Shown: positions 1 to 11,849 of the stretch, one piece after another | How the letters are laid out: each line of letters opens with the position of its first letter | Numbering within the stretch: position 1 is the first letter of the stretch | Assembly: GCA_010909165.1 (NCBI GenBank) | Contig: VJWM01000223.1 | Location: 236,366 to 300,365 of the forward strand | Length of the DNA stretch: 64,000 nucleotides | Reading direction: 5' to 3' | Source: Anthoceros angustus | Taxonomy: Eukaryota; Streptophyta; Anthocerotopsida; Anthocerotales; Anthocerotaceae | Translations under genes and position numbers: made by a program | The notes under the pieces: generated by a model | The model's database searches: none | What the model saw: only the letters and a program-made list of their open reading frames with translations | What the model was told of the DNA's origin: nothing

Positions 1-1150
1 CCTCTTGCCACCGTAGCCAAAAGAAACAACTCCGAGATCCCGCTAGAGGGATCCTCGGGGGTAAAGTAATCTTGGAGATGGTCATAGACCATCCCCGTGA
101 ACTCCGTGGAAAGGCGGCGAGATAAGGCCCAGGAGCGGCCCTATCCAAACAAAAAGGCTCCTCGGTAAAGTAGTCCCTAATGTCTGGCAAAATGGGATCG
201 CCCGACGTCGGATGGAGGGAGTGAAGGGCGCTAATAGTCTCCTATGAAGCTGGCACCTCTAGCTCCGGTCGGAGAGCCCGAGCATACTCCCCTGAGGAGT
301 ATGCTCGGGCCAGTGCGACCAAGCAAAAAACACGACTTAAGACGCACCCTCCCAAGGTCCAGACAAACCCCATCCACCTTAGCGGAGTCTAACCGAGACG
401 TCACTGCGCACCCACACTGTTCTTGTAGAGCCTCCCAGTCCCCAGCACAAAAATCGCACAGGTGGAAGGTGACCTCTTGGGGGCCTGAAAAACCGCCACG
501 AGAGCGCCTAAGACACTACTTGAGGAGGAAAAGAAACAATGGCCAGGCAGCCTTGTCCTGGAGATCTTGCGTGAGACGCTCCAAAGGGAGCCGATAGGCA
601 AGACAGACGTCATCTTGAAGGCACCTCGGGAGGCGCTAAAATAGGCGAGGTGCGGAAAAAGAGGTGTTGTAGAGAGCCAAAAGGTGATCAGGTTGTCTGT
701 GAAGTCACTGCAAGAACCCTGAAGGAGGTCCTGAGTGAGAATTTGGGCTTGGAACCGAGGGAGCAACGACAGAAGAAAAAGCCAGCCGATATTGAGCCTC
801 CACGTTCTTTGGTCGAAGTCCTTGGGAACTAAGCCGATGTGGTTCCTAACCCCCCGAGTTGTGAAAAATTTTCCACAGACATGGCAAAGGGTATCCCGGG
901 TGGAGGTCGAAAAAGAAGGCCCCATGGCAGAGAATACCCTAAAAGAGAACCCACCCGACCGTCCCCGTCGTGGGCCCCACAAGACTTGTCCCCTCCAAAA
1001 AGTGAACCACCCGACTGTCCCTGTGGTGGGCCCCACCAAACCTGTCCCTGTGGAGGGCTTCACCAGACTCATGGACACTGCCTGAGCTCACACAAGGTGA
1101 CGCTGGCTGCACCTGCACATCAACTCCGCGACAACAAATTTTAAGCCTCT
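1..1150 (-). pseudogene. Degenerate 5' region of a non-LTR retroelement; RT core lies off the left edge
   Basis: Read on the minus strand, the first 240 bases encode, across one frameshift, a stretch ending in SSRGMVYDHLQDYF and PEDPSSGISELF. This is the kind of sequence that precedes the fingers of reverse transcriptases in plant and algal non-LTR elements (family knowledge, from memory). Further upstream on the same strand (401-1078) an open stretch carries CHVCGKFFTTRGVRNHI, a C2H2-like finger of which only the two Cys and one His are visible, and another frame near 400-430 reads HLCDFC. Frame changes and the lack of one long frame mark it as decayed. The RT core would lie at coordinates below 1, so the class is inferred. 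It is a separate copy from the 3' remnant at 7300-8310, which contains the opposite end of such an element. Confidence 0.5.
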
Positions 1151-2161
1151 CGGCCCAAGTCCGGCCACACGACAACGGCTTGTGCCTGTGGCCTAACTCA
1201 CGGGCCCAGTTAACGCCATCGGCCATAAGCCGCGGGCCCGCCTATGCCGCCACGCCTCAAGGCGCGCGCGCTCTAGTCGCCATGCGCCGAGGGCCACTAT
1301 GCGTGCTCGCCAACGCCACCGCCAGTCCCTACATCTTGCGGCGCAGACTCCAGGCCGCGGCGGCCGGCTCGCCCTCGCACCGCCTCGCCAACCGCCACCA
1401 TGCCGCCACGACCATCGCACCGCTCCTTGCTTCTCCTTGCTTCGATGTCACATCACCAGCTATACAAATCTGATAAAGACAAGGAAATGGGAAGTGAAAG
1501 TTCTCGGAAGCTGCTTACGAAGCTTCGCTCGGCTGTCAGGTCGAAATGTTGTTACGATAATGGGTGCACTGGTTGGCTGTCGGGAAGGCAAGCTCCTTCC
1601 CTGAGGGAGGTCTTATCGCCTTTGACGGCACATATGGACTGTCGCCTTTCGATTGCACAATTCGGCTGGATTGCATCTCTTGAAATATCTCGTCTGAAAT
1701 TTTAAACACGTAAACCTGGAATTATTGCAGAAAGCGCGAGTCCTTAGCCAACCCTAAGGGTTCCAAGCGACCGAGAACGACAGAGGCACGCCTGGCAGGC
1801 GTTTCTGGGGAGGTACTGCATCTCCAAAGACCTACTCCAAAGAGGACCCGCATCTCCCAAAATCATCTCAGATTCGCAACAGATTGTCAAAAGTGAATCC
1901 TGGATAATCAATCCAGTCTGCCAATCAAAATAGATGATACAACAGCCCAATCCCGGCCGATGCAGTTCCTGAGGCTCTCAGATCCCCATAGCCTATCGAC
2001 AGTGTCAGCAAGACACCAGCAACAAGTATCTGGTGTGACGTAACTTGTCAAGGAACGAAGTGGGTTTCGGCCGGAGTGGATTTCTGCCGGTTACGAAGTC
2101 TGACTGCCATGGGATCCGAGATGTGCGATCGACCCACCGAAAATAAGTGCTTTAACAACTG
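1151..2161. other. Intergenic, no gene recognised
   Basis: The stretch between the retroelement remnant and the SF3B2 stop codon. Short open frames occur on both strands at 1180-1700, in a GC-rich part with many Arg and Ala codons, but none matches a family I know and none has splice-linked continuations. The last few hundred bases before 2162 should contain the SF3B2 3' UTR on the minus strand. Confidence 0.5.
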
Positions 2162-5100
2162 TCAAAACTTGAAATCTTTTTGCTTCTTGGCCTTCCCTTC
2201 CTTCTCTTGAGCTTTTCTCTTTCGTTTCTTCTCAACCTACCGGAGTACAAGCAGAGCGTCAAATAAATAATCTCAGCTTCGGCGTGTCCAAAATATTCGA
2301 CCACAAAAGAACCATGTACAATACCTCAGCAACCATGTCACTGAAATCTTCTGGCTGGGCACTCCGTTTCTCCTCTTCCCGAGCTTCCTCAAACCTGTGA
2401 GACCAGTCTTAAGGCTCCTTGGTGCTCAGGAAAAGAGTGCATCAATGTTGGCAAAAAACAACAGAATTCTTACTTGGCAGCAAGCGCAACATCATCTAGC
2501 CCTTCCAGTTCCTCGGGCCTGAGTGTAATGTCGACCTTATCTGTTCTCTGACTCTTCAGCAAGTCAACCTGGTAACAAACAAGGTGATTATTGAAAACAG
2601 ATCCAGGCAAACCCGGGAAGCAATCACCGTCGCAAGAGGTAAAATACCTTCTTAACTCCGGGTTTATCTGCTGCTGGAATAACATACCTAGGGAAGTACC
2701 ACAACAATCAACAATGATCAGAAAACGTCACTGACTACGCTTGCAATCATGAATGTTAACAGCATTGAAGGTTCTGAGAATCAGTACGTATGAGATACAC
2801 CCATCAACGCTCCTGGTGCCACCCGCTCTTCTTTCTCTTCCAAAACCTACAGATGTGAGAAAACGACAGTAATCAGAAAGAAAGTGGACAACAGGAGTCA
2901 CGGCGCCTGATGACTATTCTGTTCAACTTACGTGATACAACTGCTTATCAGTTTCTTTTCTTTGGGATTTGCGGAGATCAATAACATCTGGGGTCTCCAC
3001 TCCAGTGGGTGTCCTGCAAAGACAACCAAATATTCAAATGTGACTTGAATGAACATATGCAGCTACCCAAAACAAGGAATATACATCACAATACACAAAG
3101 GAAACCATACGTTGACAAGCTATCAGCGACTGAAGCAACACCAGCTTGTAGCTCTGCTTCATCCATCTCTTCCTCCTCCTCTTCCTCCTCTTCCTCCTCC
3201 TCCTCCTCCTCTTCCAGATCACCCCAGTGCTTTGACCGGTCCACAGGTTCTTCCTGCAAATTAGAACAACTTGATTAAGTTACAAGAGATCAGGCAATCA
3301 TATACAAGATAACTACTGAACATTCACACTTACATCAAAGAGATCTGGTTCTTGCCGGTGAACACCAAACACATCACCATAAAGGGGCCGTCCATACTGC
3401 CCTTGTCATTGACAATCCCGGGTCAGTTTGCATCAAACATAGCATTTATTAAGCTGGCTTGACACTCAACGATATGTGCATTACCTCATCAACAGGAGGC
3501 TTTCCCCACCCTCCAGGATGGTAACCAAACATAGCATTCTCTGGTATAGGAGCATTTAAACCTGGTATCTTAAGGTGTGGATATGAAGGAGGAGGACCAT
3601 AGCGCTGCAAAACATATCCAATCCCAACTATGAGATAAAGATCCTTGCAGTGAAGCATCGGAATCATATGCTTCCGCTCAAGAAACAATAGTGCTCAAAA
3701 GATGCTTACTTGCATGTTTATCAGCCAAGGGGGTGGAGATCCATCTGGCATGCCTAATGCATCCTTCAATTCATGTGACAGATGCCCAGGTTTCATCTCT
3801 CGCAACTTGACCTACACACCACCTCAAGAGTTATGTAAAAAGATGCGCAAGTCAATAACACAACATAACACTAGCTTGTGCAAACATTTTAGAAGCTGAA
3901 GTCAAACCAACCTCAAACTCCTTGCCCTCATGATATAGGTCTCCATGAGAGGTCAATTTGGGTTTGGTTTGATATTTGAAGAATGCATCATGCAGAACCT
4001 GAAAAAGGCAACATAACCAAGGGGAGAGTGTTAGTGATAAAATGGCTCACACAAACCATGCTGCAAACACACACATGCAAGCACCAGCAAAGCTAGCTCC
4101 CAAAGGGCGAAGGAACACACCTGATAGTCAATGTCCATCTTCCCCATCTTCGGCTGCATCTTCTCCCTTTGCTTCTGTTTTAGTTTCTTGCTATCCTCTT
4201 TGTCAATGTACGCCTGACACCCAGAAACGGTTACCAAGTGAATATAAGAAGCAGAATTTTCATGTCCCACTCACCAGCTTGTAATACAAGCGACAGATTA
4301 CTGAAGCAAAGGGCAGTAACGCACCTGTCTTATTTTCTCAATGCCAGTTGCAGCAATGAAGTCGGGTAGTTGAAATGGCTGTTTCTCTATACCACGCTTT
4401 CCCTGCAGTCACAACCATGCACAAGGAAGTCAGCACAGCATTTTGGCTTTTCAATTGCACTGACCACTGATACCTAAAGTCCTCCTAGCAACAGGAATTA
4501 AATGCTCATATTATGATGACTTCACCAACAGCCGAGCACACTAGAGTTGCAACGCCCAACAAGTCTGCACTGCGAGGACCAATAGCTCCAAGTCAGAGCA
4601 CAAAAGAGAAAGTTGGGGTGCCTCATGCTTGCCACAATGTGTAGGCAGACGACACTAGGGTGGAAGATACTAGGGAATCGGATTGAGCTACAAGGATTTG
4701 GATCAGCGACACAACCCCCCTCACGCCTGAAATAAAGTCCATCAAGGTGGTCGCTATTTTCAAAATTCAGGGATGAACCAACCCCAATCTCAGTGCACAA
4801 CCCTGGACTCATCTCATACAATCAAACAAAAGACAGTCTCCACTCCGCCTGTGGCCACCTACATACCAGTCCTCCTTGCCAGTCAGAAACGGCGATGAAC
4901 CGCACCCTGCATCCACCACGTGAAGCAAATAAGAGGCATGACACCTAAGCCACTAGCAGCCCCCTCTTTGCACTCAAATGCAAGACCCACATGCAGTGAG
5001 GTCATCCACCTCCTTTAGGTATGACTCCTGGACACATAGCCACAGACCAGGACATGAGGTGAAAGTAATCACCTGTAAAAACTTCCGCTTTTGACACCAA

Positions 5101-6160
5101 TGCCTTGGTACAGGAACAGTATTCCGATATGCCTTTAAGAAAACAAGCAGGCGCGGATCTGCAGCTGTGGCATCCCAAACCTGCAAAGAATGAGCTAAAC
5201 CTTTTAGGACAAAACTGTGTTCCAGAGCACCATCCACATATGGAGCTAACCAGCCGATCAAGAGATAGTAATAAACAATTACCTCTACAACATCTGGCTT
5301 CAGGCATTGCTGCTTGAGTTCAGCAATCTTCATTCTCCGCTGAAGCTGCAGATAAGAGCAAAGTCCAAAGAGACCAGAAAGACTTAGCAACTTATTTTAA
5401 CTAAGCTACCATAGAACAGCAGTTGTCCAAGCGCTGCACAGCCAAGGAGGAACGAGCAGACAACCTTCTTCTGTTTGTTAGATAGACCCTTCGGATTTGA
5501 TTTGTTGCCCTGGTCATCCTCATCGTCATCGCTGTCTGCAGACGCTTTTTTCACATCTTGTGCTTGAGTGACCTCGTTCTTCAGCTCATCATCCTGAAAG
5601 AAATGTGAAATTTTGAAATCTATCATAACCGTCAGCAGAATGTTCCAGATGTGACCAGACAGTCTAAAATTTAAGACGCACCTTCAAAGAGACAGGAAAC
5701 ATCTCCTCAGCTACAGAAAATTTTTCAAAAACCCGGAAGAAGTCCTGAACTGCGGGGTTTATGTTCCCGGAATCGTCTGCGAGGTCTGGCTTCTCGGACA
5801 CGTACTCCACCACAACTTTCTCAACTGGCTGCAAAGAGTATTGCGGACTTGTAAGAGACTGAATGACAAGCACCCAATCTTTTGAAGTCAAAGTTATGGA
5901 ATGGTGTGCAGCAACGCGGGCCTGCACTTTACAAAATCACTCGCAAGTAGGGCGGGGTGAACACAAACCTCTTTGACTGTCTCTTCCGCATCACTCTCGC
6001 CCCCGTCATCTGCACCATTTTCAGTAGTGTGATTGGCTTCAGTGCCTTTCCCTTTCTTTTTTTGCTTCCTGCGTCTGCGCCGTTTCTCTGCCTCCCGAGC
6101 CTTCTTGGATTCCGCAGTGACTCCATTTTCAACCGGCGGTACTGCTACCTCTTCTCCCAT
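2162..6160 (-). CDS. SF3B2: Splicing factor 3B subunit 2 (SF3b145/SAP145), 18 exons, 581 aa
   Basis: Subunit of the U2 snRNP SF3b complex, which helps hold U2 at the branch site; nuclear. Exons (minus): 6160-5969, 5828-5682, 5593-5465, 5345-5283, 5180-5073, 4402-4325, 4213-4121, 3998-3912, 3811-3710, 3604-3485, 3396-3334, 3253-3111, 3013-2932, 2846-2788, 2687-2648, 2568-2474, 2394-2325, 2236-2162. All junctions are GT-AG and the sum is 1746 nt. The N-terminus is basic (run of Arg and Lys) then acidic; a DUF382 region starts near residue 157 (LQRRMKIAELKQ); the proline-rich PSP segment lies at about 300-373 (GSPPPWLINMQRYGPPPSYP); a long Glu run follows, and the end is Lys-rich (KKQKDFKF). Arabidopsis SF3B2 is about the same length. 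I chose ATG 6160 because the protein from MGEE onward matches the family start; a non-ATG extension upstream is possible but not needed. It looks intact. Confidence 0.95.
3157..3221 (-). repeat. Trinucleotide (TCC/GGA) tract inside SF3B2 exon 12
   Basis: An interrupted run of TCC/TCT triplets (GGA/AGA on the coding strand) encodes the run of Glu residues between the PSP domain and the C-terminal part of SF3B2. The same acidic run is present in other plant SF3B2 proteins, so it is a normal family feature. Confidence 0.8.
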
Positions 6161-6837
6161 GTCAGACCGAAGGATAGTGAGCTTGACGCAGGGAGTGCGC
6201 TTCAAGGAACCAAGTAACAGTGGCCCTAACTTCTTATAAACCCTACAACGCTAACAGTGCACGATTACAGCTAAGCAAACGGATATCCCCGCAGTCCACG
6301 ACTCGATATCTTTATCAACGGATCGTAATTAGGTGCCAACAGACCAATGTATGCACATATGAAGGAGGAGATGGGTGAAGGATGGATCGTCTATTTCTGA
6401 ACCCGAGTAAGAGCAAATGGCTCCTCGACGGATGTGCCGTCCTGGGAGGCACGGGTACAAACATGGAAAGACGTTTTATGCGCTAACTTTTTCTTTGCAG
6501 GACAAAGGAAAACGGTGTCGTCACAAGGGTATCGAAGAGAGGCAAGCATAGAAGTGGGAAGGACAAACGTGAGAGCAAAAAGAGAATCCGGTCTTGCCTT
6601 GCGGCGCATTGATAGCCCTTATGGAAGCGTGAACCAATTCTTTTTTTAATAAATTTGTATGGATAAACAATGATTTTAAAAAAAGGCTCCAAATTAGGCT
6701 CTTTCCAACCCTTGTGGAGCCCATTTGGTTGGCATGGACCTCCCCATAATACTATTCCTTCACCTACAATTCCATGAAAGCGTCTATAATATAAGTATTA
6801 TATTCATAAAATAATATATATATTAATATCTAAATAG
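6161..6837. other. SF3B2 upstream region and AT-rich spacer
   Basis: The first few hundred bases before the SF3B2 ATG must carry its 5' UTR and promoter, though no clear TATA element stands out. From about 6650 the sequence becomes AT-rich, with runs such as atattaatatct, leading into the TTGTAA array. No gene seen. Confidence 0.5.
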
Positions 6838-7130
6838 TATTGTAAATCCTTCAGACGTAAATTTTTCAAGTTGTAATCTAATTTGTAAATTGTGTTGTAA
6901 AGCCAACGATTCGCAAATTTTTAAGGTTGTAAATGGCCTTGTAAACTAGGTTGTAAACTAGGTTGTAAAGCATGTTTGGATTATGTTGTAAAGCAGGTTA
7001 TATATTAGACTGTAAAGTAGATTGTAAAGCAGGTTGTAAAGCAAATTGTGGATTAGGTTGTATAGCAGGTTGTAGATTAGGTTATAAATGGCCTTGTAAA
7101 ATAGGTTGTAACATGCATTGTAAAAAAATA
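6838..7130 (+). repeat. Array of degenerate TTGTAAA motifs (left side)
   Basis: About fifteen copies of TGTAA, mostly as gttgtaaag, gttgtaaac or cttgtaaat, recur every 10-30 bases, almost all in one orientation. Spacing is irregular, so this is not a simple tandem repeat. Many short motif copies near one end of a segment resemble the subterminal repeats of DNA transposons. A second cluster lies at 8392-8715. Confidence 0.65.
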
Positions 7131-7299
7131 TCGATTACGTTTTCTTGAGGGAAAAAATGATGGGGAAAAACCCATCCAGTAGGGTACAGTGAAGGTGGAC
7201 CCTGGGGGTCAAGGTGAAAAGGAGTGGTTAAGCTCTTTACCTAAAGTTACCTACTGCTCTTAGAACATCATTTGCAGGAAGAACAAATGGCCTGTAAAC

Positions 7300-8310
7300 T
7301 ACGGAGGAAAAGGAAGAAGCGTCAGCTATCGTCGCCGACTTGTAAAGGATTGCCGTCGAGAGGGCCCTTTGGAGGGCAATGAAGATTGGCTGTCTGAAAT
7401 AAGCTGTGAAAAATAAGAAAGGGCCAACTCCGCGCCATGCCTACGGGCGTGGTTGGATTTGGCACAAGACATGAGAAATTTATCTAAGTCCGCAGCCATT
7501 TGCCCTTACGTTTCGAGTGCGAGCGGAATAAATAAGTGGCCCGCTTGCATCCCGCTATACTTTCTGACCTTGAGAGCTACAGTAGTCGCGGTAGCCCAAC
7601 CACAACAGTTAGTGATAACCTGAGCGGAGATGGTGTCTCAAGCAAGGTCACTAGCTACTACGTCCGCCACTGAAACCTGGTCACTACGGACAAAGTACAA
7701 GTCAGCCTTGATTGAATGACCTATTCGAAGAATGTAGCCTCGCTCCCTCCAGGCCATGTAGCCGCTTTCGCGAGCTATGGCAAACATGACATCGTGGATA
7801 GAGTCATGGATGGCAATGCGATGACCTCCATAGGGACAACGAGCCAGGTGTACCCTAGAGTCATCGAGGGCAGAGCCGCACTTGCAGGTAAGGAGGGAAG
7901 ACGCCACAAGCTGAAGTAGGCCAAGACACAATCGTATCGTAGCGGTGAAGGTGGTTGGTACGATGACAAAATCCCATATACATGGACAAGCCAGAAGCCA
8001 AGTGACTGTGCCCTTACTAGAACAAGAGCGAAGACGAGCCCACGAGGTCTTAGGGATGGAGGGGTCTAAGAGGACGGATTGGAAGGCTTGGCCGAGTTGC
8101 TTCTCAAGCAACAACCCCTGCAACCCCTTGAAACCATCGGAGCTGAACTTCGAGAAAGGAGGAAATTTCCGCCGAGAATCCGCCAGAAGCATTTCTTTAC
8201 ACTGCCTCAAGGAAATTTGGAGAGGGAAGGTGTCCTCCTCCACACTAGACACAAGATCCTCCAGAAAGGGCCTATCGTAGAGGATGAAGCGAGAGGCCAA
8301 AGCAGGAGCT
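7300..8310 (-). pseudogene. 3' end of a non-LTR retroelement: zinc knuckle plus restriction-like endonuclease remnant
   Basis: The minus-strand frame ending at 7638 encodes a zinc knuckle, C-x-C-x9-H-x3-C (TCKCGSALDD to HLARC, about 7830-7890), then HRIAIHDSIHDVMFAIARES and KADLYFVRSDQ with VADVVASD. After an in-frame stop the reading continues as KVRKYS, FIPLALET and a further stop (about 7500-7620). This order (knuckle, RHD-like helix, acidic D residues, K-x2-KY, PLALET-x-G) is that of the restriction-like endonuclease at the C-terminus of R2-, NeSL- and Dualen-type elements (family knowledge). At least two internal stops show that it is dead. The RT core is not recognisable upstream on this strand, where the TTGTAA cluster begins. 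The element class is inferred. Confidence 0.6.
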
Positions 8311-8391
8311 GATAGGGCCCAGCTGCCTAAGGTACATACAATGGAAATAAGGTTGTACTCTATGTTGAAAAATAAGAGTGTATGTAGGTTG

Positions 8392-8715
8392 TAAATGCGA
8401 TTGTAAAATACCTTGTAAATAAACCCGCTTTTACAATGGTTATGCAGTTTAATTTTCAATAGTTAATTTATCAAACTACAACCTCTCATTAACAACCTAC
8501 TTTACAACCTAGATTACAAGCCAACTATGTACAAAAGGCATTGTTTCTTAAGTTGTAAACTTGCTACCTAGATATCTTACCCCTCGAGTGCTAATGTGGC
8601 CACCACATCAACAATTTTACAGCCTCATTAACCTGTTAATCTATGAACGTGTAAATGTATGTATTTACAACGTGAGGTTACAAATTACGTTGTAAAATAA
8701 AATGTAAAAAAATTG
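8392..8715. repeat. Array of TTGTAA/TTACAA motifs (right side)
   Basis: A second cluster of the motif seen at 6838-7130. Here the first copies are TTGTAA, the middle ones (about 8430-8680) are mostly the complement TTACAA, and the last ones are TTGTAA again. Together the two clusters bracket the endonuclease remnant. I could not find matching terminal inverted repeats by eye. Confidence 0.55.
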
Positions 8716-8874
8716 TAATTCTTGTAGTGAATGTTTGATCCTCGTGTCATAGCGCCCGCTTGCAATAATTTGGTATTTGTAATAAAACGTGTTTTGTTGG
8801 AGAGTGCATCGCTTCATTTCAAAAAATGGGAAATCCAAAAAGTGGGAGAATGTGACATCTCTTTGAAAGTGATT

Positions 8875-9017
8875 GATTGCCATGGCCATTAGTTTAGGAA
8901 TTTTAGTCCAATTTTGTACTAATTCAAAAACTTGACAATTACCTGTGATTGCCATGGCCATTAGTTTAGGAATTTTAGTCCAATTTTGTACTAATTCAAA
9001 AACTTTGACAATTACCT
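8875..9017. repeat. Tandem duplication, 72-base period
   Basis: A 72-base unit beginning gattgccatggccattag occurs twice head to tail (8875-8946 and 8947-9017). The copies are nearly identical, with one extra t in the second, so the duplication looks recent. On the minus strand the unit gives FELVQNWTKIPKLMAMAI twice. Confidence 0.85.
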
Positions 9018-9535
9018 TAATAATAGCAAGGGAAAAAACTCTGACCATTGAATGCCCCAACACTCATATGATAGCTCTGTGTTCAAAGGCGGTGATTGCA
9101 TTTCAAACCTCTTAGAGGTGAAAAAGTCGAAGCTCCAAAGACGGAAATGCATTAGCCTTGAGCACGGAAATACGCATGACTCCGGTCGATAGTAGGACAT
9201 ATCGGGCTTGGCTAACAACTCTTTACCACAACATTTTTCTAGTCCCTCCACACTAACCTTACTTATGCCAAGTTGTAGTGAGGTAAGCGTGAGAAAATAA
9301 TCTCTTACCACATATCATTTGGAATTCTACATTTACCTCTGTTGGGTTCACCAATATGTTTATTTCTTCCACGGCCTAAACACCTTCCCATTTGCAAAAT
9401 GTTTGCCTCTTCGTTTTCCTTTTTTGAACTAGTGCTACCTCCTCTGGCTTACCATCCTAATTTTGGACTCCCACTTTAGCCATAGACCTTATTCTGGACG
9501 AGATTGTGCCATCGTTCAAAGCTATTGTGGACTAG
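9018..9535. other. Unclassified sequence left of the Copia element
   Basis: A 99-codon minus-strand open frame (9012-9311), beginning at a non-ATG codon and not resembling a known family, lies next to the duplication above. Nothing recognisable between 9311 and the Copia target site. It may be a decayed gene piece. Confidence 0.3.
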
Positions 9536-9540
9536 CTGAG
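9536..9540. repeat. Target-site duplication, left copy (CTGAG)
   Basis: Five bases immediately before the left LTR, repeated exactly after the right LTR at 13167-13171. A 5-base duplication is standard for Copia integration. Confidence 0.95.
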
Positions 9541-9775
9541 TGTTGTGACCTTGCACGCCGACTGCACTGGGAGCGTAGTTTAGGGCACGGTTCACATGTG
9601 TAGGTTTTTAATCACAACTAGAACGTGGTAGATGGTAATTACTGTACTTAACCTCAGCAGTTATTGGACCAGTTAGTTATGATGAGAGCAATTAATACTG
9701 CAATCAGTACATGTATAAATATGCCCCTTTCATCAATGAAAATCATCCTTTCCTCAAGACTTGTGCCCCACTTTA
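9541..9775 (+). repeat. Copia left LTR (235 bp)
   Basis: Starts TGTTGTGACC and ends CCCACTTTA, directly before the primer binding site. A TATAAATA box lies near 9713. It matches the right LTR except for about ten substitutions. The end is TG...TA, not the usual TG...CA. Confidence 0.95.
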
Positions 9776-9787
9776 TGGTATCAGAGC
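9776..9787 (+). promoter_or_regulatory. Primer binding site (initiator Met tRNA type)
   Basis: TGGTATCAGAGC directly follows the left LTR. This is the standard plant Copia primer site complementary to the 3' end of initiator methionine tRNA. Confidence 0.95.
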
Positions 9788-10440
9788 AGAGGAGTCGCGC
9801 CCCGTTTGGCTTCGCACACGCGCCTCGCGCTTGGCTCTCCACAGCCACCCGACATGGCGCGCACCCGGAGCAACGGCGGCAACCTTCAACGATCTCGAGT
9901 CTTCTACCATGCCTCGGCGCCGAGCTCCAGCTACGCCCCGAGCAGAAATTCTCCAAGAAGGATCGCTATCACGCAGCCCCGCTGCCCAAGACTAGTGGCC
10001 GGGCGCACCTGCACCTGCTGCGTAGACACCTTCGTCAGCCAATCAAGTCCTCCACCCGAGTTAGAGGCCCATCAAGAATTCATAGTGGCGATCCTACCGC
10101 TTGAGCGACCTCTCCGGTGTTCCGTAATCCCTCGACCTCCTCAGGATTACCTTAAGAGTCGATTAGTGCTAATCAAATCGTAGATGGAGGCACTTCTTGT
10201 CGCTATCTCCAACCTGCTTGTACACACAAACAACGAATCGGATGCACTACGGGTAGGCGAATGCCTCATTTCGACCCACTAGGTCAGCATACAACCAAGT
10301 TGCTTGCTAAGAAACTCACCGTCTTGCAGTACCCATGGCTCAAATTATAAATACAACCAAGGTAGAGTTTAGAGATCGAGACCGCGAGGCGACTCGACAT
10401 CGGCGGATGTGCATCAACTGCTGCGGAGGAGCATGACCTC

Positions 10441-11145
10441 ATGGGGATAGTCGATGCTGGCCGCCCAACCTTCCACCACATCCAATCCCCTACAACGATC
10501 GGGGTTGCAGCTTGGACCAAGAAGGACAAGCGTGCCCGTAGCATCCTGATTTCTTCCATTGACAAGAGTATGATGCACCACACAAGTGACCAAGCCACTT
10601 CCAATGCCATCTGGAGGACTTTCAAAGACATGTTTCAGGCCCAAAGCAGCATGTCCCTAATCAATGCAACAAGACAGTTTTATTCACTAAGAATGAAAGA
10701 CTCGGATACGGTCGAACAACATGTGAATGTGTTCCGATCCCTCAGAGCAAAGCTAGCCTCAGGAGGCACCGTTATCTCCGAACATCAAGCCGCAGTGGCC
10801 CTTCTAACCTCTCTGCCACCTACATACAGGACATTTATTAGTCGCGAAATTGACGGTCGTCGGCACCCTTGCAGCGGCGGGCGGCAATCCACTTACACAT
10901 TTACTGAGGTGGTTGCAGCTCTCCTTGAGGAGGAATCCAGCAGATCCACGAGCCACAAGGTAGGTCCATCCAGCACTATTGCACTCTTCACATCAAGAGG
11001 ACGCGGCGCCAGGAGAGGTGGCGGCCGCGGTAACTTTCAGGCACGAAGGCCCTCCACGCAGCCACCTTTCGGCAGCAACAAGCTATCCGTCCGCAGGACA
11101 AAGGCCCGTCTGGCGGTGCGCATTCACAGGCACTTGGCAGTGTAG
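10441..11145 (+). pseudogene. Copia Gag (UBN2 family) fragment
   Basis: Open frame of 234 codons with the Gag signature AIWRTFKDMF, SLINATRQFYSLRM, VEQHVNVFRSLRAKL and LLTSLPPTYRTF. It ends in an Arg/Gly-rich tail. The expected CCHC zinc knuckle downstream is broken: the neighbouring frame (about 11110-11160) shows WQCRKKL but not the full Cys pattern. The start of Gag upstream of 10441 is interrupted by stops. In the full element this protein would form the particle shell. Confidence 0.8.
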
Positions 11146-11219
11146 AAAGAAGCTTGCTGGCGAACCTCGTCGCGAATCACCTCGCAAAGAATCACATTAC
11201 ACCAGCACGAAGTCAGCTT

Positions 11220-11350
11220 TCCCACCTTATGTCCTTGCTGTATGCTTAACACTCACAAGAACGGATGAAAATAGATGGTTCCTGGACTCTGGAGCAACTA
11301 CGCATAATATCTGCAGCAGCAAAGAAGCTTTCGAATCTTACCACGATTGA
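11220..11350 (+). pseudogene. Copia aspartic protease fragment
   Basis: Encodes RWFLDSGATTHNICSS, with the catalytic D-S-G triad typical of Copia proteases. The frame closes soon after (about 11348), so only the N-terminal part of the protease is readable. Confidence 0.75.
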
Positions 11351-11849
11351 CCTGCAAACCAGCATGTCCTCCTAGGAGACAGGCATGCGAGGCCTGGAAA
11401 CGTCTCACTGCGGTGTCGAGCGAAAGCCTCCTCATCACGGAGTGCACGTCCATGACAAAGAACCTTGATCGATCAAGCTAGCTCACGAACACCTAGTCAT
11501 CACCTTTCGGGTAACCACCGCCTCATTCCGCAGTTGATGACCCATCTAAAACTATTCTTGCACATGGTCTCCCATACAATGATCTCTATCTCCTCAACAT
11601 TCAATCAACTTCCCTGCTGGTAGAAGCTCAAAAGTCAGCCCCTAGGTCTCATCCGTCAGTTCCCTCCTCACAGCATCGGTGGCCACATGAGTGCACTATC
11701 GAATTCCTTATCCAACCTTATAATGTACAGAGACCCAATACCATCAAAGCTATCTTCAGATTTATACTGCGAAATCTGTTAATACACCAAACTGAACCAG
11801 CTACCATTCAATGATCCCTTACCTACGAGAGCCAAATGCCTGCTTGAAG

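Noticed and set aside
2648-2800. A broken splice between SF3B2 exons 14 and 15
   Set aside because: The first donors tried gave the wrong phase, but GTACTG at 2787 restores the frame and the family sequence GVSHTYVIP, so the gene is intact.
6391-6724. Overlapping small ORFs upstream of SF3B2
   Set aside because: No family resemblance, several frames open at once, and no splice context.
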